A stretch of DNA of 64,000 bases from Sequoia sempervirens (taxonomy: Eukaryota > Streptophyta > Pinopsida > Cupressales > Cupressaceae), in NCBI GenBank assembly GCA_007258455.2, contig VDFB02047230.1:160526635-160590634 (forward strand), given 5' to 3'. This document shows, piece after piece, positions 33,955 to 47,689 of the stretch; position 1 is the stretch's first letter, and every line of letters starts with the position of its first letter. Under the pieces are notes generated by a model. That model ran no database searches. It saw nothing but the letters and a program-made list of their open reading frames with translations, and was not told the DNA's origin. A program made the position numbers and the translations under genes.

Positions 33955-34386
33955 TGAGCTATTTTTGGATTAAATTGTGTCAACATTTTCAAATCATATT
34001 CCATGATCCATCATTAGAGTCATATGCAAGCATAAGAGAGAGAGAGAGTAAAAGAAAAAGGTAGTAGACTTGGTAGTATTTAAATAGGTGTAGAGCTTGA
34101 GAGAGCCAAAAATCTCATCTTAGAGTAAGAATATAACTTAGTTTTAGGATAAAAAATCCCATATTTCTCTATCCATTAAATATTTCATACTTTCTTTAAA
34201 ATTAAATAGAATAAGATTATTTTGATTTGTTCAATATTTTAAATAAAGCATGTTGAATTAGTGTATCCTAATTAATTTACTTGAACGATATTATTCTCAA
34301 TTTTTTTCTTGTTCTTTCATTTTATCTTGTGTGACATTTTTTCTTTAGTTCCATTAGCCTCTTATTGAAAAATATTTCATCAACCT
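33955..34386 (+). repeat. Family R sequence between the two TIR elements
   Basis: The right part (34110-34386, AATAGAATAAGATTATTTT to GTGTGACATTTTTTC) aligns with 43380-43610. A short (AG)n run lies at about 34030-34047. No coding sequence. Confidence 0.55.
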
Positions 34387-34390
34387 CTAT

Positions 34391-35374
34391 GGGTGATCCC
34401 ATAATACTGGTTTACAATTTTTGGCCAAATTGAATATTTAATTGATTTTTTTTAACTAAATCTTCACTTCCGAGCACTTATAGCAGCTAAACTATGAGGA
34501 ATTTGAAGATGATACAAACTAGTGATTTGTGAAATTTTGTTTGTAGATTCTAAATATATTTTTTTCAAAATTTTTGGAATCAGATTGCACTTCTTTTTCC
34601 ATCTCCTTTGAAAACTAGTTTTTAATAGTAAACACCATTTTAAAGAGTGACGTTACTGGATAACATAACTTTTTTTCTATGAAGGATAAATTCCATTTTT
34701 TTGAATTTAGATTCATAACTACAATGTATAGTGCATGGAATTGGTTTCATAGCATTTCATTGAATATTTTTTTTCTTAATTAAGTTTCAAAGTCAAACTA
34801 GTTACAATTTAGACATGATTTACTGGCTAAAACATATTTTTTTTGTATGTATCAAAATTCAATTCTTTTTTTTTGTTGGATCAAGGACATCAATATCTAG
34901 TGGAATAATATTTTTCAAATTTATTTTTTGATAATCTACTATTTTTGCATGTGTAGAACATAGAGCTTCATTTTCAGTGAAAAACCTACATTCACAAGAA
35001 ATAAAAAATAAATATAACAATCAAATTAAATTTAATTTAAAGTATATTTTTTTGGAAGCTTATAATAAGGACTAAATAATTACAAAAAATAAATTTTAAA
35101 TGAATTCATTTGATCCCCCAAAAGGTAAATCAAAAGTGATTTTTTATCAGCATTTTGATAGGTGTAAAGGAGACTCTGTTATATGCATGGTTTCAAAATA
35201 GAAGGGTTCTATCCAAGGGGGCTTGGTCTAAGGTGGTTTGATCAAAACCTCTTCAATTGGAATCCTTTAAATGAAACTTTTCAAGGCTTAAATTATTATA
35301 TTTTCTAAAAATATGTGATTTTAGCAAAAATCACGATCTCTCAGAAAGTGTAAACCACTATTGTGGGATCACCC
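34391..35374 (-). mobile_element. TIR DNA transposon 2, inverted relative of element 1, 4-bp TSD CTAT
   Basis: Begins GGGTGATCCCATAATACTGG and ends CCACTATTGTGGGATCACCC, with CTAT on both flanks (34387-34390 and 35375-35378). The interior is the diverged reverse complement of element 1: TTGTTGGATCAAGGAC and TGTATGTATCAAAATTC here match GTCCTTGATCCAACAA and GAATTTTGATACATACA there. No ORF of note. Confidence 0.85.
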
Positions 35375-35386
35375 CTATGCTATAAT

Positions 35387-36090
35387 TGTATAGCTAATAC
35401 CTAGTGAAACTAAACCTTAGGTAGATATTTTATCTCCTTTCAAGAAAGGAGACATCTTGTGACACCTCTTGTTAGTGCATGTCAACACAAAAGATAACAT
35501 ACTATACATATGTACTAGATTAGTGATCTCAAGTCAAGGGGTTTGTTTCAATTAAGTAGTCATGGATTTATCCTTTGAGTCTAGATAGGGTCATTTAATG
35601 AGTGTAAAAATTAATTTATTTGATCAATATTATTCACAAACTTGAGCATATTCTTTCTTTTTATCTTGTGACATGATATTTTTTCTTGAGTTTCACTGGC
35701 CTCTTGAGAAAATATTTCACTAGTTACCTTTATTTTTCCTTGTATAGCTAATACTTAGTGGAATTGAACCTTGGGTCTAGATATTTGACCTCTTTTCAAG
35801 AGATGAGGAATCACATGATACCTCCTAACGTTATCCCATGTTAACAAACAAGATAACATACTAGATATACACACTACCAGAGATCAAGTCAAGGGGCATA
35901 TTTCAAGTTTATAGTTGAATGGGTTCATCCTTTGAATCTAGATTTGACCCTACATAGTCTATAGAAATGGCCATCCTTGTGTTTTAAGGAGACATGTTAT
36001 CATTCCTATCAAACTTTATACAAAATTTTGAGTATAGTAAGCAAGAAATCTAGAATAATGAATGTAGGTTTCTTACTTGGTTTAATGCAA
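35387..36090 (+). repeat. Two tandem units of about 354 bp
   Basis: TGTATAGCTAATAC(C/T)TAGTG starts units at 35387 and 35741. Both contain AGATAACATACTA and TCAAGTCAAGGGG. The units are diverged. Confidence 0.75.
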
Positions 36091-37550
36091 AAATTCTAAA
36101 TGTTTTTGTATGGATTTATCCTTTAATTATATAGGATGAAATACAATGCTTGAGATATAAGAGATGTAAAATAAATGTAATTTAATACATTTAAATACTA
36201 GCAGATAACATTAAATTGCACAAATTTTGCTTATGGTTAGCTTAGTGTGGGAAAATAAAGATGTCTAGTTGGCCAAATTTGAAAAAAGGTGTATGAAATA
36301 GAAAGATTAAATGACACACATACATGAAAATATGAACAAGAAAATATAGGTTAACCACCATTAAAAGATGGCTAGTTGGTCAAATATAACTATGAGGTTG
36401 ACCCTACAACCATGAAAATGATTAATACATGGACAAGCAAATGATTGAATCTAGGTGGTTAACAATAATATCTAGGTAGGTGTTTAGATAATGTAATAAA
36501 TAATATGAATAGATGGATGTATAAAAATAAGTGCATATAAGGATAAGGTAGGGTATAAATGTGCATGTGTTTGTGTGAGTACAAATGGGTAAAGAATATA
36601 GGAATGATCCCAACTTTGCACAAGACTACACCATTTGTGGATATGTACATGTATCAAGATTTTTTTTTTTTAAATGGACACAAAACTAAATGAAGAATGA
36701 CATGGGTACTTCAAAATTCACTGTTACAAATTTTCTCCACTTTGAGGTGGGTGATAGAATAAAGGCACATCTCACTTATGTTGGCTACACACAACAACAT
36801 TTGTTAATTTTTTTAATTTTCTTGAGTAATTATAACAAGAAAATTATAAAGAATTTAAAGACTATAAACTAATATTTTTTGACATATTCTATGCAGATTC
36901 ATTTTCTAATTAAAAAATAAAAATAATTTATCTCATTTTTAAACATTTATTAAAATCATGTTTCTTATACTTTATAGTATTTGTAATGAGTAATATTTCT
37001 CTATAACACATAACTTGAGTTAGAAATAAAATATTTTCATATTTTATTAAGAATATACCCTTAACACTAATATGATGCCTTTATTTGATCATGAAAAAAG
37101 TGATTTGAATCAATAGTTTATATCCAATGAAACCTTCCATGTAGGTTGGATGGAAAAGGGTGTATGAAATATAAAGATTAAATGGTCCACACATACATGT
37201 AGATACCTTAATCTATAATGAACTTACATATATTTTTCTTTGCATTTTAAGATTGAGACATTATTTGTAAAAAAAAATTAAATGTGCATGTGTTTTACAA
37301 GTGACACACTTTTATGCTTTCACCTAGAGAGATGTGTGTAAATCCTAAGTGTTCATTCCAATCAAAGTATGTTATCATTTATACAAATTCATATAAAGTA
37401 AAAATTTGGATATTAAAGGATAAAGAAGGGGGTCCATATAGAGTAATGAAATCATGTAGGATGTTACCATATTTTTTTTACTTTGGTATGTTCTCTTCAT
37501 AGTAATAAAATAAAGAAAAGGTATACTATGAGTATATTCTATCTGACAAG
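36091..37550 (+). other. Non-coding AT-rich sequence
   Basis: No gene or complete element recognised. A short motif (GGTGTATGAAAT(A)TA(A)AGATTAAATG) occurs near 36289 and again near 37158, suggesting diverged repeats. Confidence 0.5.
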
Positions 37551-37861
37551 TGTTAGAATTGTGAAAAACCACAAAACCGCGAGCCATAGGATCAAACAAC
37601 AAACAAAGACACCTTCCACGCAAGAGATCTACAAACAATACGTGCAATATTTCTCAACAAGAAAAATCTACAGAAGTAAGAGACTATCAAAAGATATAAA
37701 AGCTTGAGAGATAATTACAATGAGGGTTGAGTGCTATATAGGAGAAAAACCCTAAATGCATAAAATCACTCCTATGTTTAGCTTAAGTGCATGAGAATAA
37801 ATTAGACTAATATTCAATTAAAGAATAATTAATTATTAGCTAATGCATGATTACTCTAACA
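37551..37861 (-). repeat. 3' LTR of the pol-less element
   Basis: TGTTAGAATTGTG to GATTACTCTAACA on the plus strand. Confidence 0.9.
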
Positions 37862-37870
37862 CCCTCCCTT
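37862..37870 (-). other. Polypurine tract
   Basis: CCCTCCCTT reads AAGGGAGGG on the minus strand, directly next to the 3' LTR. Confidence 0.85.
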
Positions 37871-38210
37871 AAGATGAACTTAGGGAGTAGCTAAAAACCC
37901 TAAAAAGAAGAATGCATGATGGGTCTTAACAAACAAAGGCCTGGTGAGATACCCATGTATAAACAAAACATCTCTCACAACTAGAGAAAAGGAGAAAATC
38001 ACAATGGGAGAAAACTCCTCTCCAAAAGAGAGAGAGGTGAATGAAGGACTAAAAAGCCTCCAAGTCAAGGTGTGAAGGACTGGGAAGCCTCCAACCAAAC
38101 AATGTCCCAAAAAAGAACATGTAGAACATCATTGAAGCATTGAGAAGCTATAGATTGTTTTCGAATGAAGAATGATATGGTGTTAAAATGAAGAACCTCC
38201 TCTAAAAAAA

Positions 38211-39850
38211 ATGATGATCATGATCAAGATAACAAGAATCTGCATGAGTGCCCACTACGAAACTAGTCGAATTAGATGGAAAACAAAGGAAAAACATCTA
38301 GAAATTGAAGATACAAATTTCAAGATCAAGGAGACTATAATTTGCATGAGTGCCCCCAATGAAACTACTCAAAACAAATGGAAAACAAATGAAAACATCT
38401 ACAAGTCAAATATACCTGGTAGGTGGTACATGAATCTTCATGAGTGAATCCAATGAAACTACTCAACATGCAAGTCGAAAAAGGACTGATGCAAGAAGTT
38501 GGGTCCATAAAAAGCTCAAAAAGTGGAAGTGTTTTTGCTGTTTTTTAGAATTTATCACACTTGGATTGAAAATTTGAGGCACTTACACAATGAATCTTAA
38601 AAAAAGTCAATAATATTAAGTTTAGCATTTTGAATATAGTTTCCAAATATGTAATTTATTCAAATACCCAGATGGTAGAAATTAAATTTTGATAGGGGCA
38701 CATATAAAAACCACTTTTTAAAAGTCCCCCTTTTTTTTTACCATACCATGCACGTGTACGAACACCACTTTTTGACCCAAATAAATTTATTTTGCTAATT
38801 ACTTTTGGGGAAAGAGAGCTAACAAGATGAAGATTGATGATGAATCTTTTTTGTATTTCTTTTTGAGTATTATTATTTTTTATTGAATTTTTATTGGCCT
38901 TGATTAAGTTGTTTTAAAAAATCAACGTGTATGGACAACATAAATGGACCTAAACTAAACATTTTTTGAATATTTTTTTTCATTGTGTAGAGAATTGTCT
39001 GAATATTGATGCCATGTAATTTTTTTTACAAGAAACTTAACCAAAAGAAAGTTATTAAAAAACAAAAAAAACCTAATATTTCAAGTTTAAGGACTAGTTT
39101 GCTTAGAAATTAATTAAAAAATAATAAATATTTAATCCAATCTTAATAAAAATCATATATTTAGAAACTAGACATCATGTTCTCTAATGGGTTTTAATTT
39201 TATAGATTGATTTAGAAAAAAAGTCCATCAACCATATTGCCAAAGTTGGACATTCTTCTTCAATTTGCCTTAGTTTTTTAGTTGTAGGTCAAAGGCTAAG
39301 GGCCAGGTTGCCAAGCCTTTTTCAAGCCTAAAACCAAGGAAACATGTGGGTTGGAAATTCAAAATTTTAAAAACGTGTACGTAATTTTAAAAATGCATAT
39401 GCATTCTTTATTTTCTTGATTATTTAAAAAAATAAATACTTTTTAGAAATGCATATTCTAAAAGGTATTTATGTTTTTAAATAAATGACTTGTATGTGTT
39501 ATAAAACACATACACGTTTTTTAATGCATACACATTTTTTAAGGCTCAGGTACCTAAAGCATAACACACACATTTTTTTAATAATGCGTACGCGTTTTCT
39601 ACAAGATTTTTTGTTTGGCTGAAACTTCCCCTCTTTGTGGACCCAACTTCTTGCTTTTACCCAAATGTAGGTACCAAATAGTTTGAAGAACATTGATCAC
39701 TAGAGAGAAAATAATATGCACGAGTGTCCCCAATGACACTACTCGAATTAGATGACAAGCAAAGACAAACATCTAGAACTTGAAGATACAAATGGTACAT
39801 GAATCTGTATGAGTGACCAAAACCAACACTAGTCAGCATGCATGAAAAAT
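38211..39850 (-). repeat. Dispersed sub-repeats inside the pol-less element
   Basis: A unit containing GCATGAGTGCCCCCAATGAA, CTACTCGAATTAGATG and AACATCTAGAA(A/C)TTGAAG recurs near 38235, 38340, 38430 and 39716, in varying states of truncation. Confidence 0.7.
39340..39600. repeat. Palindromic CGTACG/GCATATGC-type repeats
   Basis: Self-complementary octamer-like words (ACGTGTACGT, ATGCATATGCAT, TGCGTACGCG) recur between TTTTTAA runs. The duplicate at 51528-51770 carries more intact CpG versions (ACGCGTACGCG). Confidence 0.7.
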
Positions 39851-41840
39851 ACAAGTCAAAAAATACCTAGGTATCAGTAGTCCCTGATCAAATGAAAATG
39901 GAAGGTCACCTCCAAAAATAAGAATTGAAGAATGTCCATATTGTAAGTGCTCCAACTCACTAAAATGCATGTAACCGACCACTAATGTATGTTGGATCTG
40001 AAAGTACATAGGAACAAGAACTAGATATGTAGATCACTCCAACACGAAACCAAGGAACCATTAGCACCAACAATAGAAACCCCCCATAATGCTGAAAAGG
40101 GAGAGCCATGATAGGTACACTAAAATTTTGTGAATACAAGAAGTACATGTAGGAGAAACAACCTATAAATAAAAGGGTGTGCAAACTAAGGCACACACAC
40201 ATGAAGCAAGAATCATTGGGATTCATTGTTGTCGTAAAAGGGACACTCACTTGACAGAGGTGTGATTGAAAAAAAAAGGCAAACATCAACTCCCCCATGG
40301 CACTTTATATCATAGTCCAAATACAAAAGGCACAACAAGATGTGCAAAATGCCCAAAAATTATACACTAGAATGGTACTTTATCTCAATGTGTCTACAAA
40401 AGAGAGTGCGTATGAAAAAAAGTCGACAATGCCCAAATAGGATAGAATACAAGAAATACATATAGAACAACAAAAAATGAGTCATCCCACACAAACAAAA
40501 AGTTTCTAGGAGCTAAGATGTTCAAGTAATTCACTAAAGTGCAAACACGTGCAAAAACTTGAATAAAATGTATCTGAAGAGAAATCTAGAAAAAGTGCAT
40601 GGATGGAACTAAAAAGCTCTAAAAGATCCAGTTTCAACACCACTGGAATCACAAAATGAAGAAATTGGTCAAAATTTATGAGCTTGAGATTGAAAAATTA
40701 ATGTCCCACTTCAACAATTTGTAGAATGTATTAGAAAAAAAATAGACGATGAGACCCACAACACTAGAAATTTGGTGGAACTAGCTTTCTAACGATATCT
40801 CGTTCATCAAAATCCAACATAGTACACCCAAGTTATGGCCAAAAGAAAAAAATTGCTCCCTTAGGCCAGAGAAAGGGACTTGGGACCCTTGACTAGCTGG
40901 CAATCATACGAATGACATCATGTTGACATCAACATCCATATGGATGATGTCAACAAGAATCTTTGTGGAATATTCCCTATCTTCGTTGGAAAAAAAAATT
41001 GGCCTTGAGAATGGAAAACTTGACTGATGGAATATTCTCGTTTGATTCTTTCCCAAAAAACATAGTTGATGAAAAAAATTTGGAACATGCCAAAATTGTT
41101 GAAAAGAACATCAAAATTTTAAATGGCATTGGAAAAGATTGGAAGGCGATAGAAGGCCATCAGACGACAGTATGGTCCCTGTTAGCCGGCTGACAAAAGG
41201 CCACTGGTCATTGACCACGGTGATCGTGACTTGTCGTGAGGGTACAATATGTACCCTACACATGCAAGTTCTAAATAAATGTGCCCCAATAAAAAATTAA
41301 AACCCTGCAACTTTTTTCAAAAAAAGCTTTTTCATATATATTTTTATAAATTTTCTAAAAAATAAGAAATTAAAAAAAAAAAGCGTAGACTTTTTCAATT
41401 AATTTTTTTGATTTGCAGGCATAGGGCTATATGGAGCACATATGGGACCTGTGCAAATTTTCTTTGTCTCAAATTCTCCTAATGTCAAAATAGGGAAAAT
41501 TTATAATCAAAATTTGAGGAATTGGCCTCCTAAAACTAACGATGAGGTCCTTTTTGCACCAAAATGCTCCGAAAACATTGCTACCCTTTGGATTTGGAAA
41601 AATGTAATCACTTCAAACCTTCATAGCTCTAGTATCAGGAACCCAAATCATGAGAAAAAAAAGGAAAATCTAAATTTGTTCATGACTTTGAATCGAATGG
41701 TAAGGTCCTTTTCATGCCAAAATGCACCTAAAATCACCCATCTCCAAAATTTGCAAAAAAAAAAGGGGATTCAGATCTGAAACCTATAACTCTTGTTGAA
41801 GAAAAAACTCATAAACCGAGAAGTGGTTTGCTAAATTGAG

Positions 41841-41852
41841 GCTTTGATACCA
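41841..41852 (-). other. Primer-binding site, initiator tRNA-Met type
   Basis: GCTTTGATACCA reads TGGTATCAAAGC on the minus strand, abutting the LTR. The duplicate has the exact consensus TGGTATCAGAGC (53983-53994 area). Confidence 0.85.
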
Positions 41853-42164
41853 TGTTAGAATTTTGAAAAGCCACAAAACCACGAGCCACATGGTCAAACA
41901 ATGAACAAAGACACCTTCCACGCAAGAGATCTACAAACAATATGTGCAATCCTCAACAAGAAAAAAAGCTATAGAAGTAAGAGACTATCAAAAGATATGA
42001 AAGCTCGAGAGATAATTACAATGAGGGTTGAGTGCTATATAGGATAAAAACCCTAAAAGCATAAAAGCACTCATAAGTTTAGCTTGAGTGCATGAGAACA
42101 AATTAGACTAATAATCAATTATTTAGATTAATTAATTATTAGCTAATGCATGATTACTCTAACA
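41853..42164 (-). repeat. 5' LTR of the pol-less element
   Basis: TGTTAGAATTTTG to GATTACTCTAACA on the plus strand. Confidence 0.9.
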
Positions 42165-42462
42165 ACAAGTGAAATTTTTCAATACAAAATAGGAGCTTTA
42201 TAAATTATAAATGAAATAGAAAAATATGAAATGAGTAATTTTTGGTTAACTCCACCTATTTAGAAAGTGATAAACTTATTTGTCTTGGTGTCCATTAGAT
42301 GAAAAGAGTATGAAGTAAATAGAATATCACAGTTATTGATATGTTTGGTCATATTCGTAGTCTCTATAATACCTATCACTACCTAAAATATTAATATAGG
42401 AATGTTATGAAAAATATGCCCCCTTCAATTGGTTATGTCCATAAAATACAAGAAATTGAAGA

Positions 42463-43625
42463 AGAGGGAGGCCATTATTTCCTATATCACCTATAGTTCA
42501 AGACTAGCTATCTAGTAGTTGTACTAAGATAGTCAATTAAATTATTGTGAACACATGATGAGATTTAAATTGAATTCCTACATATATATTGATTTTTGAG
42601 GGGTAGCTAGGTGATAAATAATAAATCTACCCAAATTTGTCCTAAATCTCAATCTCAAGAAGACACATGGACTCTAAGAGTATACCTTACGTCTTAGAAT
42701 TTAGTTAGCTCTCATTTATGAGGGATTCTTAGTTACACTTAGATACCTTTTGAAAGAAGTGGTAGCTATAAATATGATGCTACCAAATCCTATAAATTTT
42801 TAATGGGGTTTAGTTTTCTTTTCTAAGCCTCAAATACATTGTTAGATCCAAACAAGGAGCATTTGGGGAGTATATTATGGATGGAAACCCCAAATTCTAG
42901 GTGTTTCTTGTCACTTGAAAATATTTTAGATTGTCATGTGTTGTTAATGACTACAAATTTCCCATAGTGATCAAAATTTTCAACTTTTGGATTAGGGAAT
43001 AGTATATATAACTTTAATCATTTGAGGGGTTGTAAATTATTTTGTTGTTGTGTCTTATTTTTAGTCTTTGTGACTAGTGTAGTCTACATTGTGTCTTATT
43101 CTTTCTAGTCCACGTCCCATAGTTCCAAAACTTTGTCACATAATTTCATTGAAGTATGATATATTAATATATTGAGAGCTTCATTTTATATCTTGAGAAA
43201 TTAAAATACTTGACACTTGGCATGTTTACTTTGTGTATGTAAAATGGTGGATATGTTGATTTGATTGGTTGAGTAATCCATAGATGACTGTACTAAATTA
43301 AGTCCTTAATATTGGGTCAAGACTAATTATCAATAGTAGTGTCTCCACTTTATCAAATAAAAGTTACTTTTAGAATTAAAGTCCCATATTTTTCAAACCC
43401 TTGAATATTTCTCATTTTCTTTAAAATCAAGTAGAGTAAGATTATTTTTATTTAGTCATTTAATTTTATTTTTCTTGCATATTTTAAAAAATGTATGTTG
43501 AATGAATATGGGAAAATTAATTTACTTGATGAACATAAATATTCTCAAATTTGATCTTGTGTGACATTTTTTCTTGAGTTCTAGTAGCTTGTGAAATTTA
43601 TTTTGATCAACCTAGATATGTTACC
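42463..43625 (+). repeat. Dispersed repeat family R, third copy
   Basis: GAGGGAGGCCATTATTTCCT through GATCAACCTAGATATG aligns piecewise with 14950-15304, 32030-32881 and 33955-34386. The region near 43611-43625 corresponds roughly to the insertion point of TIR element 2 but lacks the element. Confidence 0.65.
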
Positions 43626-46600
43626 CTTTTATAGATAATCCCTTACCATCTCAATATCCAACCATTCCTATCAAAATGATCCATGAACCATAGTTGTATC
43701 ATCTTACTTTCTCTATCTTTATTTACTAATATTTTATCACCATCAAGGAATATACAATCTCCATTGTGCTTCGTATCCATCTAAAACTAGGTTTGTATTT
43801 TTTTTCAAAAATATATAGTATCCTATTGTAAATAAAAAAATTCAACACATGCATTATCAAGGTAAGGGGTGATAATTTCACGAGCATGGAATATTAGAAC
43901 CCATCCATATGAAATAAAATCCAATATTTTAGGGCCTCTACTATATATCTCATGAAAAAGAAGTTGGCCACTTCTACATTAAGGCTAAGGAACTTTCTTC
44001 CAAAATTAAAATAGGTACCTCTTGGTGCTCCTTTTATGAGCTTGCTACCACTAATCCTTTCATTGCATCCATCACCCTTATCAATACCATCACCCCCACC
44101 ACTAATCCTTACCCTATTAAAATGATTCATAACTATAAATAAATTACATAATATCATTATATGTAATCATACCTTTATTACCTATAACCCTTGATCATAA
44201 TTTGATAATAGATTCAAATGTACCTTTATGTTTTTAAAGACATGTTCCCTATTTATAAACAAAACTTCATACTCTTCTTGTAATGTAATATTATTAATAG
44301 ATATAGGAATATGACCAAGATGCTCTTAATAGGTGAACCAAATCAATATCCAACCATTAATAAGACAAAGATACAACTCAATTAATTCTTTCAATTGATC
44401 TCATTCTCAAGATCAAATAAATAGATATTAATGTTTCAATTCATATATGAAGTCAATATACATCAATTATCATCATAAAATTATATTGTACACACACCAT
44501 ATATCAAGATTATTCACCACAAGAGATCCTTATATGCATGATATGTTTCATAATTTCCTAAAAAATTCACTTAATATTTTCATACATATGGTGAGAATTA
44601 GGGATTGCAATTACTATAGCTCTATTAATTCAAGAATGAGAGTTTCTCAACAAACTACTCCCTTACTTGACCTATTTGAGGTCCTTCATGTACATGATAG
44701 AGAAAAATATTACATGATACATGGAAAGTAATAAAAAATTCTAGCATAACCATCATAATAATAAAAACAAGAAAAAATAAAAATAAATATGATTTCATCA
44801 ATAAGGCATAAAATGAGCTCAATTTCAAAACAAATCATATGCAACCATAAAGTCTCAAAATAAATTAGTTGTTCCTAACTTTCAATGAGTTATAAAGTTT
44901 TGAAACTCAAAATATTTTGACATAAAAAATTGCATACCTTTAGAATTTCCACATTATGTTTTGGTCTCACATTAGTGTTTGTAACCCTTAATGTGGTTTT
45001 GGGCTCATTTTTTCATGCCTTAGAATTTTATGCTCTTGATGTCAAGTTGTGTCTAATTGTTTTATGTTTTCTTAGGTTTCTTTATGTAAACCAGTGTGCC
45101 TTCCATATTTAAAGCAAAGTCCTTTGCACCTGTCTTATAAATTTAGAGACAGTCTATATAGGAGGGAAAAGCCACCCAAGGGCCTTTATGTCCTTGTAGG
45201 GATATTCTGGATCTATTTTCATAGTCCTTTGATGTCAAATATAAGCTTCCTGATTCTACCTGCAAATTTTTCATAACAGTGTCGAATAATTATGTAGGTG
45301 ATTTTCGTGGCTTATCAAGGTGTAGGACTTCAAATGTAACAATGGAAAATGGGTCTTCAAACTTCCTTCAATCTTCTCCAAACCTAAAATTTACACATTC
45401 AAAGAGAGAAGAAAGGTTGTGCCATTTAGGGGCTTGCCTTAGTCAAACCCCATGTTAGTGTTCAACTTCCACAATGTCAATGCCAATGATAAAATGATAA
45501 ATGATAGGAAGGAATTATGAATCAATAAAGTGTGATAACTTACCACCCTTCAATGGCTTCCTTAAAGGACTGAAGTCATGCACATCACCTCAAGGTCTTT
45601 GATCTTTCTTTCTTTCTTGATTTACTCAAATTGTTTGGAGACCTACAAAAGGGTTAGGCTTAAAAAAAATGATAACATGGACATACATGAACTACATAAG
45701 ATTTGACATGATGATTGGATCTTAAATTGCTACAATAAATCACTGAAATGTTGCTCTTGACTTGCTTGATAATGCTTGATCATAGGTTTTCCAATAGTTT
45801 CTAGATTTTTTCTTTGTTCCTTTTGAAATGATGCAGTAACTAGGTATTTATAGGAATTTATTCATTTCTCAAAAAATAGATCTCGATAGCTAACATTTGC
45901 ACTTGAATTAGAAATGATAAAATGTCAACATTGACATATTCAAATTTGGGACCAAGAAAAATAAGGGGATGTCGTCGCCATAGGGCATCTTTTTCCTTGC
46001 CCTATTTTCCAAAAATTAAGGTGTTGGGGAAAAATTACTAGATAAATGCATTTGTTTTGTGCTTGCAATTTGTTGAAAAGTGATAAAAATAGGCCTCAAA
46101 ATACATAATTTAGGAGATTAGGTGCTCAATCAGGTCCAATAAATTAAGGGGAGAAAAATATAGTGTGAATTTTTTAAGGGTGACAATTTATGATGCTACA
46201 TCTACATCTAATGCTTTATTCCTAACTCCTATACACACAATTAGGGTTTTACTTATGTGATGATGTTCTTATGTAACTAATGATGACATTTTATCCTCCT
46301 TGCAACTTGATGATTTATCAAATAAATATCTCTATAATATTTTTTAATTGATTATGATATTTTATTCTCTTTATCACAATATGTTAAAAATTACAACCAT
46401 GTTTCTCAAACTAGCAAATTTTAGTAATACTCATGTTGAAAATATTTTTATATTTGATGCTTTTCAAATCATATGCTTTGTAGTGCCTATATCATCATAT
46501 ATCCATTTATTGTTGTGTTTAGTTGTGATGGAAAACACACACTTTCATGATAGTGTGTTTCTAATACTATCATTTAGAGAAACTTTAATTTTTGAAGATT

Positions 46601-46687
46601 TATTATAATTTTATTCATATTATTCTTCTTACAATTCATAAATATAGATTTTATACATGTTTTCATTAAATTTTTACTTTTAGTCCA
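43626..46687 (+). other. Non-coding sequence, unassigned
   Basis: AT-rich. Short ORFs here (such as those near 43894-44157 and 44447-44731) show no domain or coding signal. A possible old element lies around 45300-46200, but I see no termini. Confidence 0.5.
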
Positions 46688-47689
46688 TGTTGTCACCTAG
46701 AAATTGCACCCTATGCATAGAGATTGAAACTAAGCTTTCTAGAGACACATGGTATCATTTCAAGGCTTTGGGTCACCTGAAGTTGAAATGAACCTTTAGA
46801 GAAGGCCGACTTCCTTCAGGTATCACCTAAAACTAGTGATTCTTTGAAGGAAAAGGGAGAAGGAATGCACAAAATAAAAACTACACTATAGTGATACACC
46901 AGACTGATAAGAACAATGAGATATTCATTTTGCACTTGAATATTGACGATGAACATAAGATTACACATCAAATCTTGTAAGCCTTGCACTAACGTTTCAC
47001 AAACAGGTTCGATTCACACACTTTTTCTGTAGAGGAAAGAAAGATTTTCACAAATCAGAATCTATGTGTGACTAAATGAACACAATTTGTAATTTGTATA
47101 ATGATACTTTTGCGAAGGAAGGCATGAAACACAAGATAAAGTTATGAAGGAATGAAAGAAATTCACAAAAATAACATGATCATGAACCTGAAATGCACAA
47201 CACTTTGCAAGAACAAGATGGAAATATGAACATCAATAGTCACCAAAGCAAACTTTATACATCATGCTATAAACTGAGTTACAAAATCTTGCTAGTCTGA
47301 GAGAGGACTGCAAAAGGGTCACAAACTTCAGAAGAGCATACTCCCAAAACCTCTTTACAAGAAGGAAAAAAAAGCCTTATATACAAGAGTGAGGTCGGCC
47401 CCTCAGGGCTTACAAAAATATTTGTCCTTGGGATAAATCTCCCTCTGATCTTTTGATAAAATTTAGTGCTGCACCCTGCGTGTCCATGTCAATGAAGAGT
47501 CATTTCTTGGAGAGGCCTTCAGATCTTTCACAACTACCACATTCATTTCTGATCCTCGTGTCCTCCTTGAACCTCTTCGACCAAGTGCTTTGAATTCCCT
47601 GAGCTTAGAACAGATACACATTGCATTCATTCCATTGACATTCTTCATCTTGGTCTGACTGCCATGGCTCGCTTTCAGATCTCCTTGAT

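Larger units (their letters stand above)
37551..42164 (-). mobile_element. LTR retrotransposon without pol, structurally complete, TSD ACAAG
   Basis: LTRs 37551-37861 (311 bp) and 41853-42164 (312 bp) begin TGTTAGAA and end CTCTAACA. ACAAG flanks both ends (37546-37550 and 42165-42169). Orientation is minus: a primer-binding site abuts the right LTR and a polypurine tract abuts the left one. The roughly 4-kb interior shows no gag, protease, integrase or RT motif in any frame, so it would depend on another element's enzymes (LARD-like). The LTRs are roughly 92% alike by eye. Confidence 0.9.

Noticed and set aside
34030..34047. AG microsatellite as a regulatory GAGA element
   Set aside because: A short dinucleotide run in non-coding repeat DNA with no adjacent gene.
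43894..44157. Glycine-rich minus-strand ORF (GGGDGIDKGDG), repeated at 56034
   Set aside because: Short, no domain, in a repeat-rich stretch; identity of the two copies is explained by the duplicate block.
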